Assembly (NCBI GenBank): GCA_050633885.1 | Contig: JBOEHK010000005.1 | Coordinates: forward strand, 558,001 to 622,000 | Length of the DNA: 64,000 bases | Direction: 5' to 3' | Origin: JAWSVE01 sp050633885 | Lineage (GTDB): Bacteria > Pseudomonadota > Gammaproteobacteria > Pseudomonadales > Cellvibrionaceae | Shown: piece by piece, positions 8,534-17,460 of the stretch | Layout of the letters: every line of letters begins with the position of its first letter | Numbering within the stretch: the first letter of the stretch is position 1 | The notes under the pieces: model-generated | What the model was told of the DNA's origin: nothing | Seen by the model: only the letters and a program-made list of their open reading frames with translations | Database searches by the model: none | Translations under genes and position numbers: made by a program

Positions 8534-8722
8534 GCCCGTAATAGCAAAATCGATAGAGGCAATAATTTCATCACGTAAATGGATTAATGAGCCAATGGAA
8601 TTTTTTAAAGTCTTGACAGGAACCGAAGCAATTTTAGGTGTAAGCAATAAAAGTTTTTCTCCTTCACATTCTATTTCTGGCGTTAATGTCGACAGAATGA
8701 CGCGACGAGAGCGTTTAACGAT
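8528..8722 (-). pseudogene. ccdB toxin remnant (C-terminal part only)
   Basis: On the minus strand, 64 codons without a start codon end at TAA 8528-8530. The product holds LTPKIASVPVKTLKNSIGSL and RDEIIASIDFAITGI, which closely match the end of CcdB gyrase toxins, where the pattern is T..(M/I)(A/T)SVPV..L......L...R.EII.AIDF.ITGI. The N-terminal third and any ccdA antitoxin are missing, and a stop codon lies directly upstream in frame. The toxin stop codon lies within the right core of attC site 2, so this is the remnant of the next cassette, with its gene reversed. It should be non-functional. Confidence 0.72.
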
Positions 8723-8862
8723 TTAAATTTATATACGTTTCTAGTCGCGTAATTAACTTTCGTGTTATACCGCTATGGCTTCTTTTTACTTAAACCGTCT
8801 ATTCAAACAAATGATACATTTTTGATTAGTGCTCGATGTCTACAAAATTAATCATTTAATAC

Positions 8863-9357
8863 TTAGATCAGTTCATACTTTTGATTTGAATTTTTCATTT
8901 CATGCGCTAACAGCCATTTTTTTCTTGGTAAGCCACCACCATAACCGGTCAAGCTCCCATTAGCGCCGATGACACGATGACAGGGTACTATGATTGACAT
9001 CGGGTTTTTCCCGTTGGCTAAGCCGACGGCTCTCATGGCTTTCGGTGATTGTATTGTTTCGGCAATGGTTTTGTAACTGACAGTTTCACCATAAGGGATT
9101 GTGTTGAGTGCGCTCCATACTTTTTTTTGAAAATCGGTGCCTTGCATATTGATATCGATATTGAACGCTTGTAGTTCGGAAGAAAAATAAGCGCGCAGTT
9201 GTTCGATAGTTGGTTTAAATATTTTTTTATTTTCTTTCCAATGCTCTTCAATTTTTTTGCTGTATTTTTTTTCATCTAAATACAAACCTGTTAAACAATC
9301 ACCATCACTGACTAACAGTATTGGATCAACGGGACTTTTTATTATTGTGTAATACAT
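8863..9357 (-). CDS. ogt: Methylated-DNA--protein-cysteine S-methyltransferase
   Basis: 164 aa, the usual length of Ogt/AdaB. It removes the methyl group of O6-methylguanine onto its own Cys126 in PCHRVI (125-130). The DNA-binding helix region (FQKKVWSALNTIPYGETVSY) and the closing GYGGGL..KKWLL segment are present. It lies downstream of the ada-alkA fusion on the same strand, 43 bases away, so the two are probably one alkylation-repair unit. Confidence 0.93.
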   Translation of the reverse strand: MYYTIIKSPVDPILLVSDGDCLTGLYLDEKKYSKKIEEHWKENKKIFKPTIEQLRAYFSSELQAFNIDINMQGTDFQKKVWSALNTIPYGETVSYKTIAETIQSPKAMRAVGLANGKNPMSIIVPCHRVIGANGSLTGYGGGLPRKKWLLAHEMKNSNQKYELI

Positions 9358-9400
9358 TGTTTATCCTCTTAATTGTTTATTCTCTTAATTTTTTAACGTC

Positions 9401-11023
9401 TTAGACTGTGGTACTTAATCCAGTCCAGCAATACATTGCGCCATAGGCTCGCCATGGTGCCCATTTTTTTGCACGAGCTAGGACGTCGATTGGCTTTTCT
9501 GCATTGAGCGATCGCATTAAACCTAAATCCGATTCAGGGAATGCATTCGGCTCTCTTAATGCTCGCATGGCGACATATTGTGTTGTCCATGGTCCAATGC
9601 CGGGTAACGCTAGTAATTCCTTTAGTATCAGGTCGTGATCATTTTTATCCCAAGGGATTTTGCCATTAACGGTTGCTAACGCTAATTCTTTGACGGTTGC
9701 AGCCCGTCGTTGCGTTAACCCCAAGCCAATAATCTCTTCGAGCGATGCTTGTGCGATGGTTATTGGGTTTGGTGATGTTTTATCTAAGCCTTCAATGGGT
9801 GTTTCAACATCATCACCAAACTTATCAACAAATCGTCCGAATACGGTGGTTGCTGCTTTTACAGATATTTGTTGGCCTAACACAGCTCTTAAAGCTAATT
9901 CAAAACCATCGAGCGTTCCTGCTATTCGAATGCCAGGGGTTTCCTTGATTATTTTTTTTAATGTTTTGTCGCGGCTTAAATGGTTTTCTATAACAGCGGG
10001 GTTCGCATCTAAGTCAAAAAGCTCTCGCAATTTTATTTGCAACGCAACAAGGTGTGGCGACAAGCTATTTGAAATCCTCACTATTATCTGATGCTTTTTT
10101 TCATCTTGTGAAGCGGAGATCCATCCTGTAGTCGTTAATGTTTTAATTTTTCCGTTATCCTGAGGAACAGAGATAGAAACTGTTTTGCAATAAACCACTT
10201 CGCCGTGTTTATTTTTTTTAATGCAGTCAACACGTGAATGACCACGGCTGCATAAGAAATGAATTAACGTATGCCATGCAAGGGGCGGACGATAACCCAA
10301 ACGTAACAGGATGCCTTCTTCATTGGCTTGTGACGTGTTTGTAATTGGTTGGTTTTTAGCTGATTGTTTTTTAGCTAACTTTTTTCTGTTATTTGTTTTT
10401 CTCAATTCAGACGGATTCAAACGGTATTTCGTTTTAAAAGCGTCATTAAATCGCCGAACACTTGAAAACCCGCTCGCAAAAGCGATGTCTGTCATATTGA
10501 GCTGTGTATCGGTTAATAGTTGTTTTGCTAATAGTAGACGATAGGTTTGCGCTAAATTAATGGGGCTGACGCCATATTCTATGTCTATTGCTCGTCGTAA
10601 TTGACGATCACTGATTCCAAATTCTTCTGCTAATCCTTCAACACCAATGTCCGAAAGTGCGCCTGATTTTATACGCAATGCGGCCAATTGTGCTACGCGT
10701 TTTACAGCATCCATTTGCGCATTTCCTGGCGCTAATTCTGGACGGCAACGTAGGCAAGGGCGATAACCCGCTTGTTCTGCACTGGCCGCGTGATGATAAA
10801 AAGTACATCGATCTATTTTAGGAATTCGAACACGGCAGATAGGACGACAATAAATTTTTGTCGTAGAGACAGCGACAAAGAAGACACCGTCAAAGCGAGC
10901 ATCATGGGCTTGCATAGCCGCATAGCATTCTTCTGAATCCAGTACTGCCAATGGCGTGATTGAAGCCTGATTCTCAACCAATGGATTGATAGGTTCTGAT
11001 GGAAGTTTTTTCATGGCGAACAT
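9401..11023 (-). CDS. Ada-type regulator fused to AlkA 3-methyladenine glycosylase
   Basis: 540 aa with three parts. The N-terminal Ada methylphosphotriester domain has zinc Cys at 59, 63, 90 and 93 (CRPIC and CLRC), Cys59 being the methyl acceptor. An AraC-type helix-turn-helix follows (DIGVEGLAEEFGISDRQLRR and a second helix pair ending NPSEL), then an AlkA N-domain and HhH-GPD glycosylase domain (LPGIGPWTTQYVAMRAL, catalytic Asp in FPESDLGL). The fusion is a known arrangement: methylated DNA activates the regulator and the same chain excises alkylated bases. The ATG at 11014 is an alternative start. Confidence 0.93.
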   Translation of the reverse strand: MFAMKKLPSEPINPLVENQASITPLAVLDSEECYAAMQAHDARFDGVFFVAVSTTKIYCRPICRVRIPKIDRCTFYHHAASAEQAGYRPCLRCRPELAPGNAQMDAVKRVAQLAALRIKSGALSDIGVEGLAEEFGISDRQLRRAIDIEYGVSPINLAQTYRLLLAKQLLTDTQLNMTDIAFASGFSSVRRFNDAFKTKYRLNPSELRKTNNRKKLAKKQSAKNQPITNTSQANEEGILLRLGYRPPLAWHTLIHFLCSRGHSRVDCIKKNKHGEVVYCKTVSISVPQDNGKIKTLTTTGWISASQDEKKHQIIVRISNSLSPHLVALQIKLRELFDLDANPAVIENHLSRDKTLKKIIKETPGIRIAGTLDGFELALRAVLGQQISVKAATTVFGRFVDKFGDDVETPIEGLDKTSPNPITIAQASLEEIIGLGLTQRRAATVKELALATVNGKIPWDKNDHDLILKELLALPGIGPWTTQYVAMRALREPNAFPESDLGLMRSLNAEKPIDVLARAKKWAPWRAYGAMYCWTGLSTTV

Positions 11024-11135
11024 TCTAACGTTAATTTAAGTGAAAGAATGGCCATTTTCGGACATGATCTATCCGGCTCTTTAATTTTACATTGAGATGC
11101 TATGTTCTAGCTGCTATTGCTTGGCTGCTATTGGC

Positions 11136-12035
11136 TTAGCGATATTGCCTACATTGTTCCGACTGTCTTTGGACGATGCCCATCATTTTATACAGCAGTT
11201 GGCTTGCAGCAAATTCATAGGCATGAAAGCCTGAGATTGGCGCAAATTCTAAAAGATCAAAACCGATAATATCTCGTTGTTTTGCAACAGACTCAAACAA
11301 CCCCAACGTTTGATACCAGCCTAGTCCACCAGGTACGGGAGTACCGGTAGACGGGAATATGGATGGGTCCATTCCGTCAATATCTAATGTGAAAAAGACT
11401 TTGCTCGGGAAATCTTTTGGCAGCTCTATCGCTGAAATATTATTAGGAACAATATCGTCAGCATCAAAATATGTGACGTTAAATGCTTTGCGTGCTTCCA
11501 TTTCTTCTTCGCAGTAAGCGCGAATACCTAATTGCAATAATGGAATTCCTTTTTCGACAATGCGTTTCATCACTGACGCATGGCTGTATACATCGCCTTC
11601 ATAAGCATGGCGTAAATCGGCGTGGGCATCGATTTGTACAACACCAAAATCTGTTTCGCCCGCATCGAGATAACCTTTGATAATTCCCCAAGTAACTGTG
11701 TGTTCGCCACCAATACCTACCGGCATTCCGCCTGCGTTTAAAATATTTTTTGTTGCTGTTGCAATATTTTCTATGACCGCTTCAGGTTTAACAGTGCAAT
11801 CAATCGGTGGATGAGTATAAATACCTAAACTACTCGGGTTACTTTTCCCGTCCCAGACCTCTAATTGATGTGATGCTTCTAGAATTGCTTTTGGGCCTTC
11901 ACTCGTTCCGCCACCGTAAGACACACTGCGTTCATAAGGAATAGGCAATACATGAAATGTAGCCGATGATAATGCAGGTTGTTGAATTTCAGAACCTAAA
12001 AAAATAGGATTTTTTTCAGCCATTTCGTTTTGCAT
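11136..12035 (-). CDS. speB: Agmatinase
   Basis: 299 aa, ureohydrolase (arginase/agmatinase) family; it hydrolyses agmatine to putrescine and urea. The Mn ligands are visible in GGEHTVTWG, DAHADLR and LDIDGMDPS. It is the last gene of the minus-strand polyamine set speA - dehydrogenase - nspC - speB, 50 bases after nspC. With speA upstream, agmatinase rather than arginase is the better call. Confidence 0.92.
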   Translation of the reverse strand: MQNEMAEKNPIFLGSEIQQPALSSATFHVLPIPYERSVSYGGGTSEGPKAILEASHQLEVWDGKSNPSSLGIYTHPPIDCTVKPEAVIENIATATKNILNAGGMPVGIGGEHTVTWGIIKGYLDAGETDFGVVQIDAHADLRHAYEGDVYSHASVMKRIVEKGIPLLQLGIRAYCEEEMEARKAFNVTYFDADDIVPNNISAIELPKDFPSKVFFTLDIDGMDPSIFPSTGTPVPGGLGWYQTLGLFESVAKQRDIIGFDLLEFAPISGFHAYEFAASQLLYKMMGIVQRQSEQCRQYR

Positions 12036-12085
12036 TTGTGTTCTCTTTACTGCTCAAGGTTTAATTTAATGACGATAATTGAGAA

Positions 12086-13255
12086 TTATGACAGTCGATT
12101 TCTAAAATCATCGTAACCAAATACATGCACTTGCGTTAACAAATCTGTTTGGGAATTCCAGATCATTATCGCAGGCAGCTTTGTTCCATTAAAGGTCGTT
12201 GTTTTTACCATGGTGTAATGTGCCATGTCTTCAAACACTAATCGCTCGCCGATCACGAGGGGTTTTTCAAAGGAATAATCGCCCATCACGTCACCTGCTA
12301 AGCAAGTCATTCCACCGAGTCGATAAGTATATTCATATTCATTGGCTTGACCCGCGCCCATAATGTCGGCGCGGTAAGGCATTTCTAATGTATCGGGCAT
12401 GTGACAAGTAGCTGAACTATTTAATATCGCTTGAGGTAATTCGTTCCAAGTGATGTCTAGCACTTCGGTTACCAATACTCCGGTACCAATGGCTATTGCT
12501 TCACCCGGTTCTAAATACACTTGCACATCGTATTTTTTTGAAAATGTTTTAATGGTGTCAATTAATTCTTCGCGCTGATAATCGTCCACTGTTATGTGAT
12601 GACCACCGCCAAAATTGACCCATTCCATGCCTGCTAACAAATGGCCGAATTTTTCTTCTACCACATCAAGTGTTCTTTTGAGCGGCTCGAAACCTTGTTC
12701 ACACAGTGTGTGAAAGTGTAAGCCGCTAATACCGTCTAAATCTTGGCTTTCAAATTGGGACAATGGTATACCTAACCGAGAACCGGGAGCACAGGGATCA
12801 TAAATAGGAACAGCACCTTCTGAATGTTCTGGATTAATTCGTAGTCCAAATTTTAATTCAGGTCTTGCCGATTTTGCCGACTGAATTAATGATTGAAAAC
12901 GCTGCCACTGACTAAACGAGTTAAAAACAACGGTGTTGGCTAACGATAAAATTTCATTTAAATCTTTTTCTGCGTAAGCCGCCGAAAAAACATGTGCTTC
13001 ACCGCCGTAAAAATCTTTTGCTAATCGTAACTCGTGTAAACCGCTTGAACAGGTTCCACTTAAATATTGCGAGGTTAGATCGCCAAGCGACCACATGGAA
13101 AATGCTTTTAAAGCCGCTAGAATTTTTGCTCCGCTTCGCTCTTGAATATCTTTTAGTATTTCTAAGTTTTTCTGGATGGCAATTTCATCGACGACGTAAC
13201 ATAGGTTAGGCAATCGTTTTAAATCCAGTTTCGAAAAGTCTGTTTTATGCTTCAT
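12086..13255 (-). CDS. nspC: Carboxynorspermidine/carboxyspermidine decarboxylase
   Basis: 389 aa, PLP-dependent, alanine-racemase-fold decarboxylase. It converts carboxyspermidine (or carboxynorspermidine) to spermidine (or norspermidine). The PLP lysine is Lys50 in AALKAFSMW. The glycine-rich LEPGEAIAIGTG loop and the late CLAGDVMGDY segment (active-site Cys) are present. It lies directly after the carboxyspermidine dehydrogenase gene. With putrescine supplied by speA/speB, spermidine is the likely product. Confidence 0.92.
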   Translation of the reverse strand: MKHKTDFSKLDLKRLPNLCYVVDEIAIQKNLEILKDIQERSGAKILAALKAFSMWSLGDLTSQYLSGTCSSGLHELRLAKDFYGGEAHVFSAAYAEKDLNEILSLANTVVFNSFSQWQRFQSLIQSAKSARPELKFGLRINPEHSEGAVPIYDPCAPGSRLGIPLSQFESQDLDGISGLHFHTLCEQGFEPLKRTLDVVEEKFGHLLAGMEWVNFGGGHHITVDDYQREELIDTIKTFSKKYDVQVYLEPGEAIAIGTGVLVTEVLDITWNELPQAILNSSATCHMPDTLEMPYRADIMGAGQANEYEYTYRLGGMTCLAGDVMGDYSFEKPLVIGERLVFEDMAHYTMVKTTTFNGTKLPAIMIWNSQTDLLTQVHVFGYDDFRNRLS

Positions 13256-13375
13256 GTTATATCCCTATATGTATTCAATTTTTTATATCCCATACGTTTT
13301 ATATTCGATACATCAATCCGTGCTGATCGTATTTTTGTATAAAGCATTGAGCTAAAATATTCCTGACAGATCCTA

Positions 13376-14584
13376 TTAAAGGGTAAATTGAGGATCTTCA
13401 ATAACAGTCCAAGGCAAACCATACTGATTCATATCATTCATGAAGGGATCCGGATCGAGCTGCTCGATGTTATATACTCCGGCTCCCGTCCACTTTCCTT
13501 CCAGTATCATTTTGGCACCGATCATGGCCGGCACACCTGTTGTATATGAAATAGCTTGTGAGCTCACCTCTTTATAACACATCTGATGATCACAAATATT
13601 ATAGACATAAGCAGATGTTGGCTGGCCGTTCTTTGTGCCGGTTACCAAGCAACCAATACATGTCTTACCTTTTGTGCGCGGACCTAAACTCGCAGGATCT
13701 GGCAATAATGTTTTTAAAAATTGTAATGGAATAATTTCTTTGCCTTCAAACATGACAGGCTCAATACCGGTCATTCCTACATTGCCTAGCACTTCCAAGT
13801 GTTTTAAATAGTTATCTGAAAAACTCATCCAGAACTGTGCTTTTTTTAATGTAGGGAAATGTTTTGTCAACGACTCTAATTCTTCGTGGTACATCCGATA
13901 GATATTATATGTTCCCACATTTTCGGGACAGGTAAATGCTTGATGCTCTGACATCGCCGGCGTTTCTTTAAACTCACCGGATTCCCAATGACGACATTCT
14001 GCCGTTACTTCTCGAATATTGATTTCAGGATTAAAATTGGTTGCAAACGGATAACCGTGATCGCCTCCATTGACATCAATAATGTTTAAGGTTTCGATCT
14101 CATCAAAATAATGTTTTGCCAAATATGCAGTAAACATATTAGTTGCACCCGGATCAAAACCCGAACCCAGCAATGCCATCAACCCTGCTTTTTTAAATTT
14201 TTCTTGATAAGCCCACTGCCATTTATATTCAAACTTAGCTGTATCTTCCGGCTCGTAGTTAGCAGTGTCCATATAATGAACACCCGCTTCTAAACACGCG
14301 TCCATGATCGTTAAGTCTTGATAAGGTAAAGCAACATTGATCACTAATTTAGGTTTTTCTTTGTTGAATAACGCCACCAGCTCTGGAACATGATCAGCAT
14401 CAACAGCTGCCGTTTTTATTTTTCTTCCCTTTTGCATATCTGCAATTTGCTGCGCGATAGCATCACATTTTGATTTTGTGCGACTTGCCAAAATAATTTC
14501 GGAAAATACTTCGGGAACACTTGCGCACTTATGGGCAACAACACCGCCTACCCCACCTGCACCAATGATCATTACTTTTGACAT
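13376..14584 (-). CDS. Carboxynorspermidine/carboxyspermidine dehydrogenase (saccharopine dehydrogenase family)
   Basis: 402 aa. An N-terminal Rossmann motif (IIGAGGVGGVVAHKCA, residues 6-21) is followed by the Lys1-type catalytic domain. In this pathway the enzyme condenses a diamine with aspartate semialdehyde and reduces the Schiff base with NADPH. Saccharopine dehydrogenase itself is a possible reading, but the neighbours speA, nspC and speB make the polyamine role much more likely. Confidence 0.9.
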   Translation of the reverse strand: MSKVMIIGAGGVGGVVAHKCASVPEVFSEIILASRTKSKCDAIAQQIADMQKGRKIKTAAVDADHVPELVALFNKEKPKLVINVALPYQDLTIMDACLEAGVHYMDTANYEPEDTAKFEYKWQWAYQEKFKKAGLMALLGSGFDPGATNMFTAYLAKHYFDEIETLNIIDVNGGDHGYPFATNFNPEINIREVTAECRHWESGEFKETPAMSEHQAFTCPENVGTYNIYRMYHEELESLTKHFPTLKKAQFWMSFSDNYLKHLEVLGNVGMTGIEPVMFEGKEIIPLQFLKTLLPDPASLGPRTKGKTCIGCLVTGTKNGQPTSAYVYNICDHQMCYKEVSSQAISYTTGVPAMIGAKMILEGKWTGAGVYNIEQLDPDPFMNDMNQYGLPWTVIEDPQFTL

Positions 14585-14674
14585 ATTGTTTTCCTATGTA
14601 AATTTTACTCTTAACATAATGCTTAGCTTCAACATGAACTTTATTTCTAAAAAATAACACAACAAATCATTGGA

Positions 14675-16648
14675 TTATTTTTCATAATACGTATAGCCGC
14701 GCAAGCTCTCAGAAAATGCTGACAGCATTCGTTTTCGAGTTGCTGCTGAAATTTTTCCAGAACGCACTGCTTTTTCCGCGCGCTTTCGAAATTTTTCTAG
14801 CATCTCTTGCGGGTTGTATTCCACATAACTTAGTACATCCGCGATACAATCACCTTCAAATTCCCGTATAAAATCAAACGTTCCGTTTTCATTTACTCGC
14901 ACGCTAACCACATTGGTATCGCCGAACAAATTGTGCAAATCACCTAGTGTTTCTTGATAAGCGCCCACCAAAAAAACGGCTAGGTGATACTCTTCACCTT
15001 CATTTAATGGATGCAACGGTAACGTCGTTTCTTCTCCGTTGGGGTTTGCAAACCGATTAATTTTTCCATCACAATCACAGGTTAAATCAGCAAGGATTGC
15101 TTGGCGTGTTGGTTTTTCGCTTAAGCGCTCTATCGGCATGATGGGCATTAATTGATTGATTGCCCAGATATCTGGCAACGATTGAAAAACGCTGAAGTTT
15201 CCGTAATACACATCACTTAATAGCTCTGGTAATGCTTCTAGTTCTGGTGACACTCGCCGAGCTTGCGGTAACAACTGTGCAATTTTATACAGCACTGCAC
15301 TGTAGTATTTATCCGCCAGCGCTCGCTCACGTAATTGCATTTGCCCGTGTCGAAATAAATCATAAACTTCATCGCGATAATGCAGCGCGTCATTAAAACT
15401 TTCTTGTAAATTTGTTGCTGTTACTTTTTCAAACACTTCAACTAAATTACATGTGAGCTCGTGAGCATCATCCGATAACTCTTCTGGTAAATTCGTGGGC
15501 TCTGGTTTTCTCACATCTAAAATATTAAATAACAGTAACGATGAGTAAGCGACAGTGGCACGACCACTTTCTGTCACAATGACAGGATGCGGAATATCGC
15601 AAGGGTCTAATGTTTCGCAAACAGCTTCAACAATATCAACACAGTATTCATTGAGTTGGTAATTCATACTGTGTGTACTGTTTGATGCAGTTCCATCGTA
15701 ATCAACTGCAAGACCACCGCCTAAATCGAGATAGCCCATATTCGCACCTTCTTCAACTAAGCTGACATAATATCGACAAGCTTCTAAAACACCGGTTCGA
15801 ATATTTCGAATGTTGGGAATTTGCGAACCCAAATGCGAATGTAATAATTGCAAACAATCGAGCATGTCTGCTGCTTTTAATTGATCTACCACGTCGATCA
15901 ATTGCGATGATGTCAAACCAAAAATACTTTGTTCGCCGCTATCATTTGCCCAGTAGCCATCAACTTTTACATTTAAGCGCATTCGCACGCCAATGTACGG
16001 CTTTATGCCTAGCGCTTGACTACGCTCAATTATCAAGGGGATTTCTGCTAATGTTTCCACAACAAAAAAACATTTAATCCCCATGCGAACAGCGTAAAGA
16101 CCCAACTCAATAAATTCTGCATCTTTATAGCCATTACAAATAATTAAACTTTCTGGATCATTTAAATACGATAAAGCAATGATTAATTCGGCTTTACTGC
16201 CCGCTTCTAATCCGTGATGGTATCGAGAACCAAAAGATGCTATCTCTTCGATCACGTGACATTGCTGATTTACCTTAATAGGAAAAACGCCACGGTAATT
16301 ATTTTTGTAGTTTGCCTTTTCGATGGCATTGGCAAATGCGTCATTTAATAAACTGATCCTATGATCGAGTAAATTTTCAATGCGCAAAACGACTGGCATT
16401 TCCATTCCGCGATCTTGCATGCCTTTGACAATTTCAATAATGGGTACTTTGACTTTCTTCTCGCCGAAGCTCACAACAACTTCAGCATCACCGCCATCAT
16501 TTATATCGAAATATCCAGCGCCCCACTCTCGAACGCCGTATATCTCTGCACTTGATTGAGCAGACCATTCTTCTTCACTGGTGTCATTAAATGCGGCAAA
16601 AGTATCAGCCTCTAGCGCTTTTTCGATATCGGAGGGAGATGCACTCAT
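14675..16648 (-). CDS. speA: Biosynthetic arginine decarboxylase
   Basis: 657 aa, the usual length for SpeA. It decarboxylates arginine to agmatine. PLP lysine at Lys125 (FPIKVNQQ), the glycine-rich DLGGGLAVDYDG loop, and the C-terminal helical region with LRGYTYYEK are seen. It is first in the polyamine set. The next gene starts 90 bases downstream, so it may be one transcript. Confidence 0.95.
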   Translation of the reverse strand: MSASPSDIEKALEADTFAAFNDTSEEEWSAQSSAEIYGVREWGAGYFDINDGGDAEVVVSFGEKKVKVPIIEIVKGMQDRGMEMPVVLRIENLLDHRISLLNDAFANAIEKANYKNNYRGVFPIKVNQQCHVIEEIASFGSRYHHGLEAGSKAELIIALSYLNDPESLIICNGYKDAEFIELGLYAVRMGIKCFFVVETLAEIPLIIERSQALGIKPYIGVRMRLNVKVDGYWANDSGEQSIFGLTSSQLIDVVDQLKAADMLDCLQLLHSHLGSQIPNIRNIRTGVLEACRYYVSLVEEGANMGYLDLGGGLAVDYDGTASNSTHSMNYQLNEYCVDIVEAVCETLDPCDIPHPVIVTESGRATVAYSSLLLFNILDVRKPEPTNLPEELSDDAHELTCNLVEVFEKVTATNLQESFNDALHYRDEVYDLFRHGQMQLRERALADKYYSAVLYKIAQLLPQARRVSPELEALPELLSDVYYGNFSVFQSLPDIWAINQLMPIMPIERLSEKPTRQAILADLTCDCDGKINRFANPNGEETTLPLHPLNEGEEYHLAVFLVGAYQETLGDLHNLFGDTNVVSVRVNENGTFDFIREFEGDCIADVLSYVEYNPQEMLEKFRKRAEKAVRSGKISAATRKRMLSAFSESLRGYTYYEK

Positions 16649-16774
16649 GGAAGGACCTTTTGGATAGAACAGCCTGTGTTGATTTAATGCGTTAATTACG
16701 GGTGCGGATTGTCCATATATTTGCCATCAAAGATAGTCTTTCTTGAATGAATCATTAACATTTTAACGCTTCTT

Positions 16775-17374
16775 TTATTCAAGCTCGTTGCCATCCTCAA
16801 GGTCTCTCGGACTCATCAAAGATAACTCTTCAGCCAATCGTTTATCGTTGGCAGACAAATCTTTATAACCGCGAGGTAGCCAACCATCAAAATATGGCCA
16901 ACCATAACCCCAACGAAAAGGACTTATCCAGAAAGGCGAACCTCCCACCCTCACGCCAGCCAACATCAGAAGAGCAATTTCGGGTTCGCCCACTTGAGCA
17001 ACACACTGTCGAAGTGCTTTATCAGCAAATTGCCGTTGACTATAAGAACCGCCAAGCCAATAGGCCCGGTCATGATCAGTACAACACGATAGCCACAATT
17101 GCTTTTGCGCAAGTGTACCGTCAGGAAAAGCGCTGCAACCATCACTGATAAAAGGCCGCAACGATACCGGTCTATTTGATGAACTATTTAGGGGGCTATT
17201 TAAGGATTGATCTAAAGAACTGTCTAAAGAACTAACTAAAGAGCCATCGAAAGCCACCGAACTTGCCGAATCCATTGAGCTTGCCAGTTCTTGTGCATTT
17301 GCTAACTGAAAAAGAAAAGAAATAGAGAGCAAAAAACTCAAGATGATCCTTTTATTTATCATGATTTCTCTCAT
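16775..17374 (-). CDS. Secreted protein with phospholipase A2-like motif
   Basis: 199 aa. A signal peptide ends near ANAQ. Next comes a Ser/Leu/Asp-rich low-complexity stretch (SSLDSSLDQSLNSPLNSSS) made by short DNA repeats. The core holds DGCSAFPDG, then CCTDHDRAYWLGGSY, then ADKALRQCV. The CC..HD..Y arrangement resembles the His-Asp active-site helix of phospholipase A2-like proteins, with Cys available for disulfides. This family is widespread in Proteobacteria and uncharacterised as far as I know. The Met at 17362 is an alternative start. It is divergent from ubiE. Confidence 0.6.
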   Translation of the reverse strand: MREIMINKRIILSFLLSISFLFQLANAQELASSMDSASSVAFDGSLVSSLDSSLDQSLNSPLNSSSNRPVSLRPFISDGCSAFPDGTLAQKQLWLSCCTDHDRAYWLGGSYSQRQFADKALRQCVAQVGEPEIALLMLAGVRVGGSPFWISPFRWGYGWPYFDGWLPRGYKDLSANDKRLAEELSLMSPRDLEDGNELE

Positions 17375-17460
17375 ATATTCCCATATATTTAGTCGCTGAC
17401 GTCTCTCAGGGAGCCATGTACAATACGACGATTATTCATTAGCTAAAAGATATACGTTCG

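Noticed and set aside
8532..8726. Plus-strand 64-codon ORF starting in the attC 2 core
   Set aside because: No RBS, and the opposite strand encodes a recognisable CcdB end over the same bases; the plus frame is its shadow.
8713..8770. Possible third attC (GTTTAAC ... GTTATAC)
   Set aside because: The cores loosely fit, but the inner arms do not pair, so the right border of the cassette cluster stays unknown.
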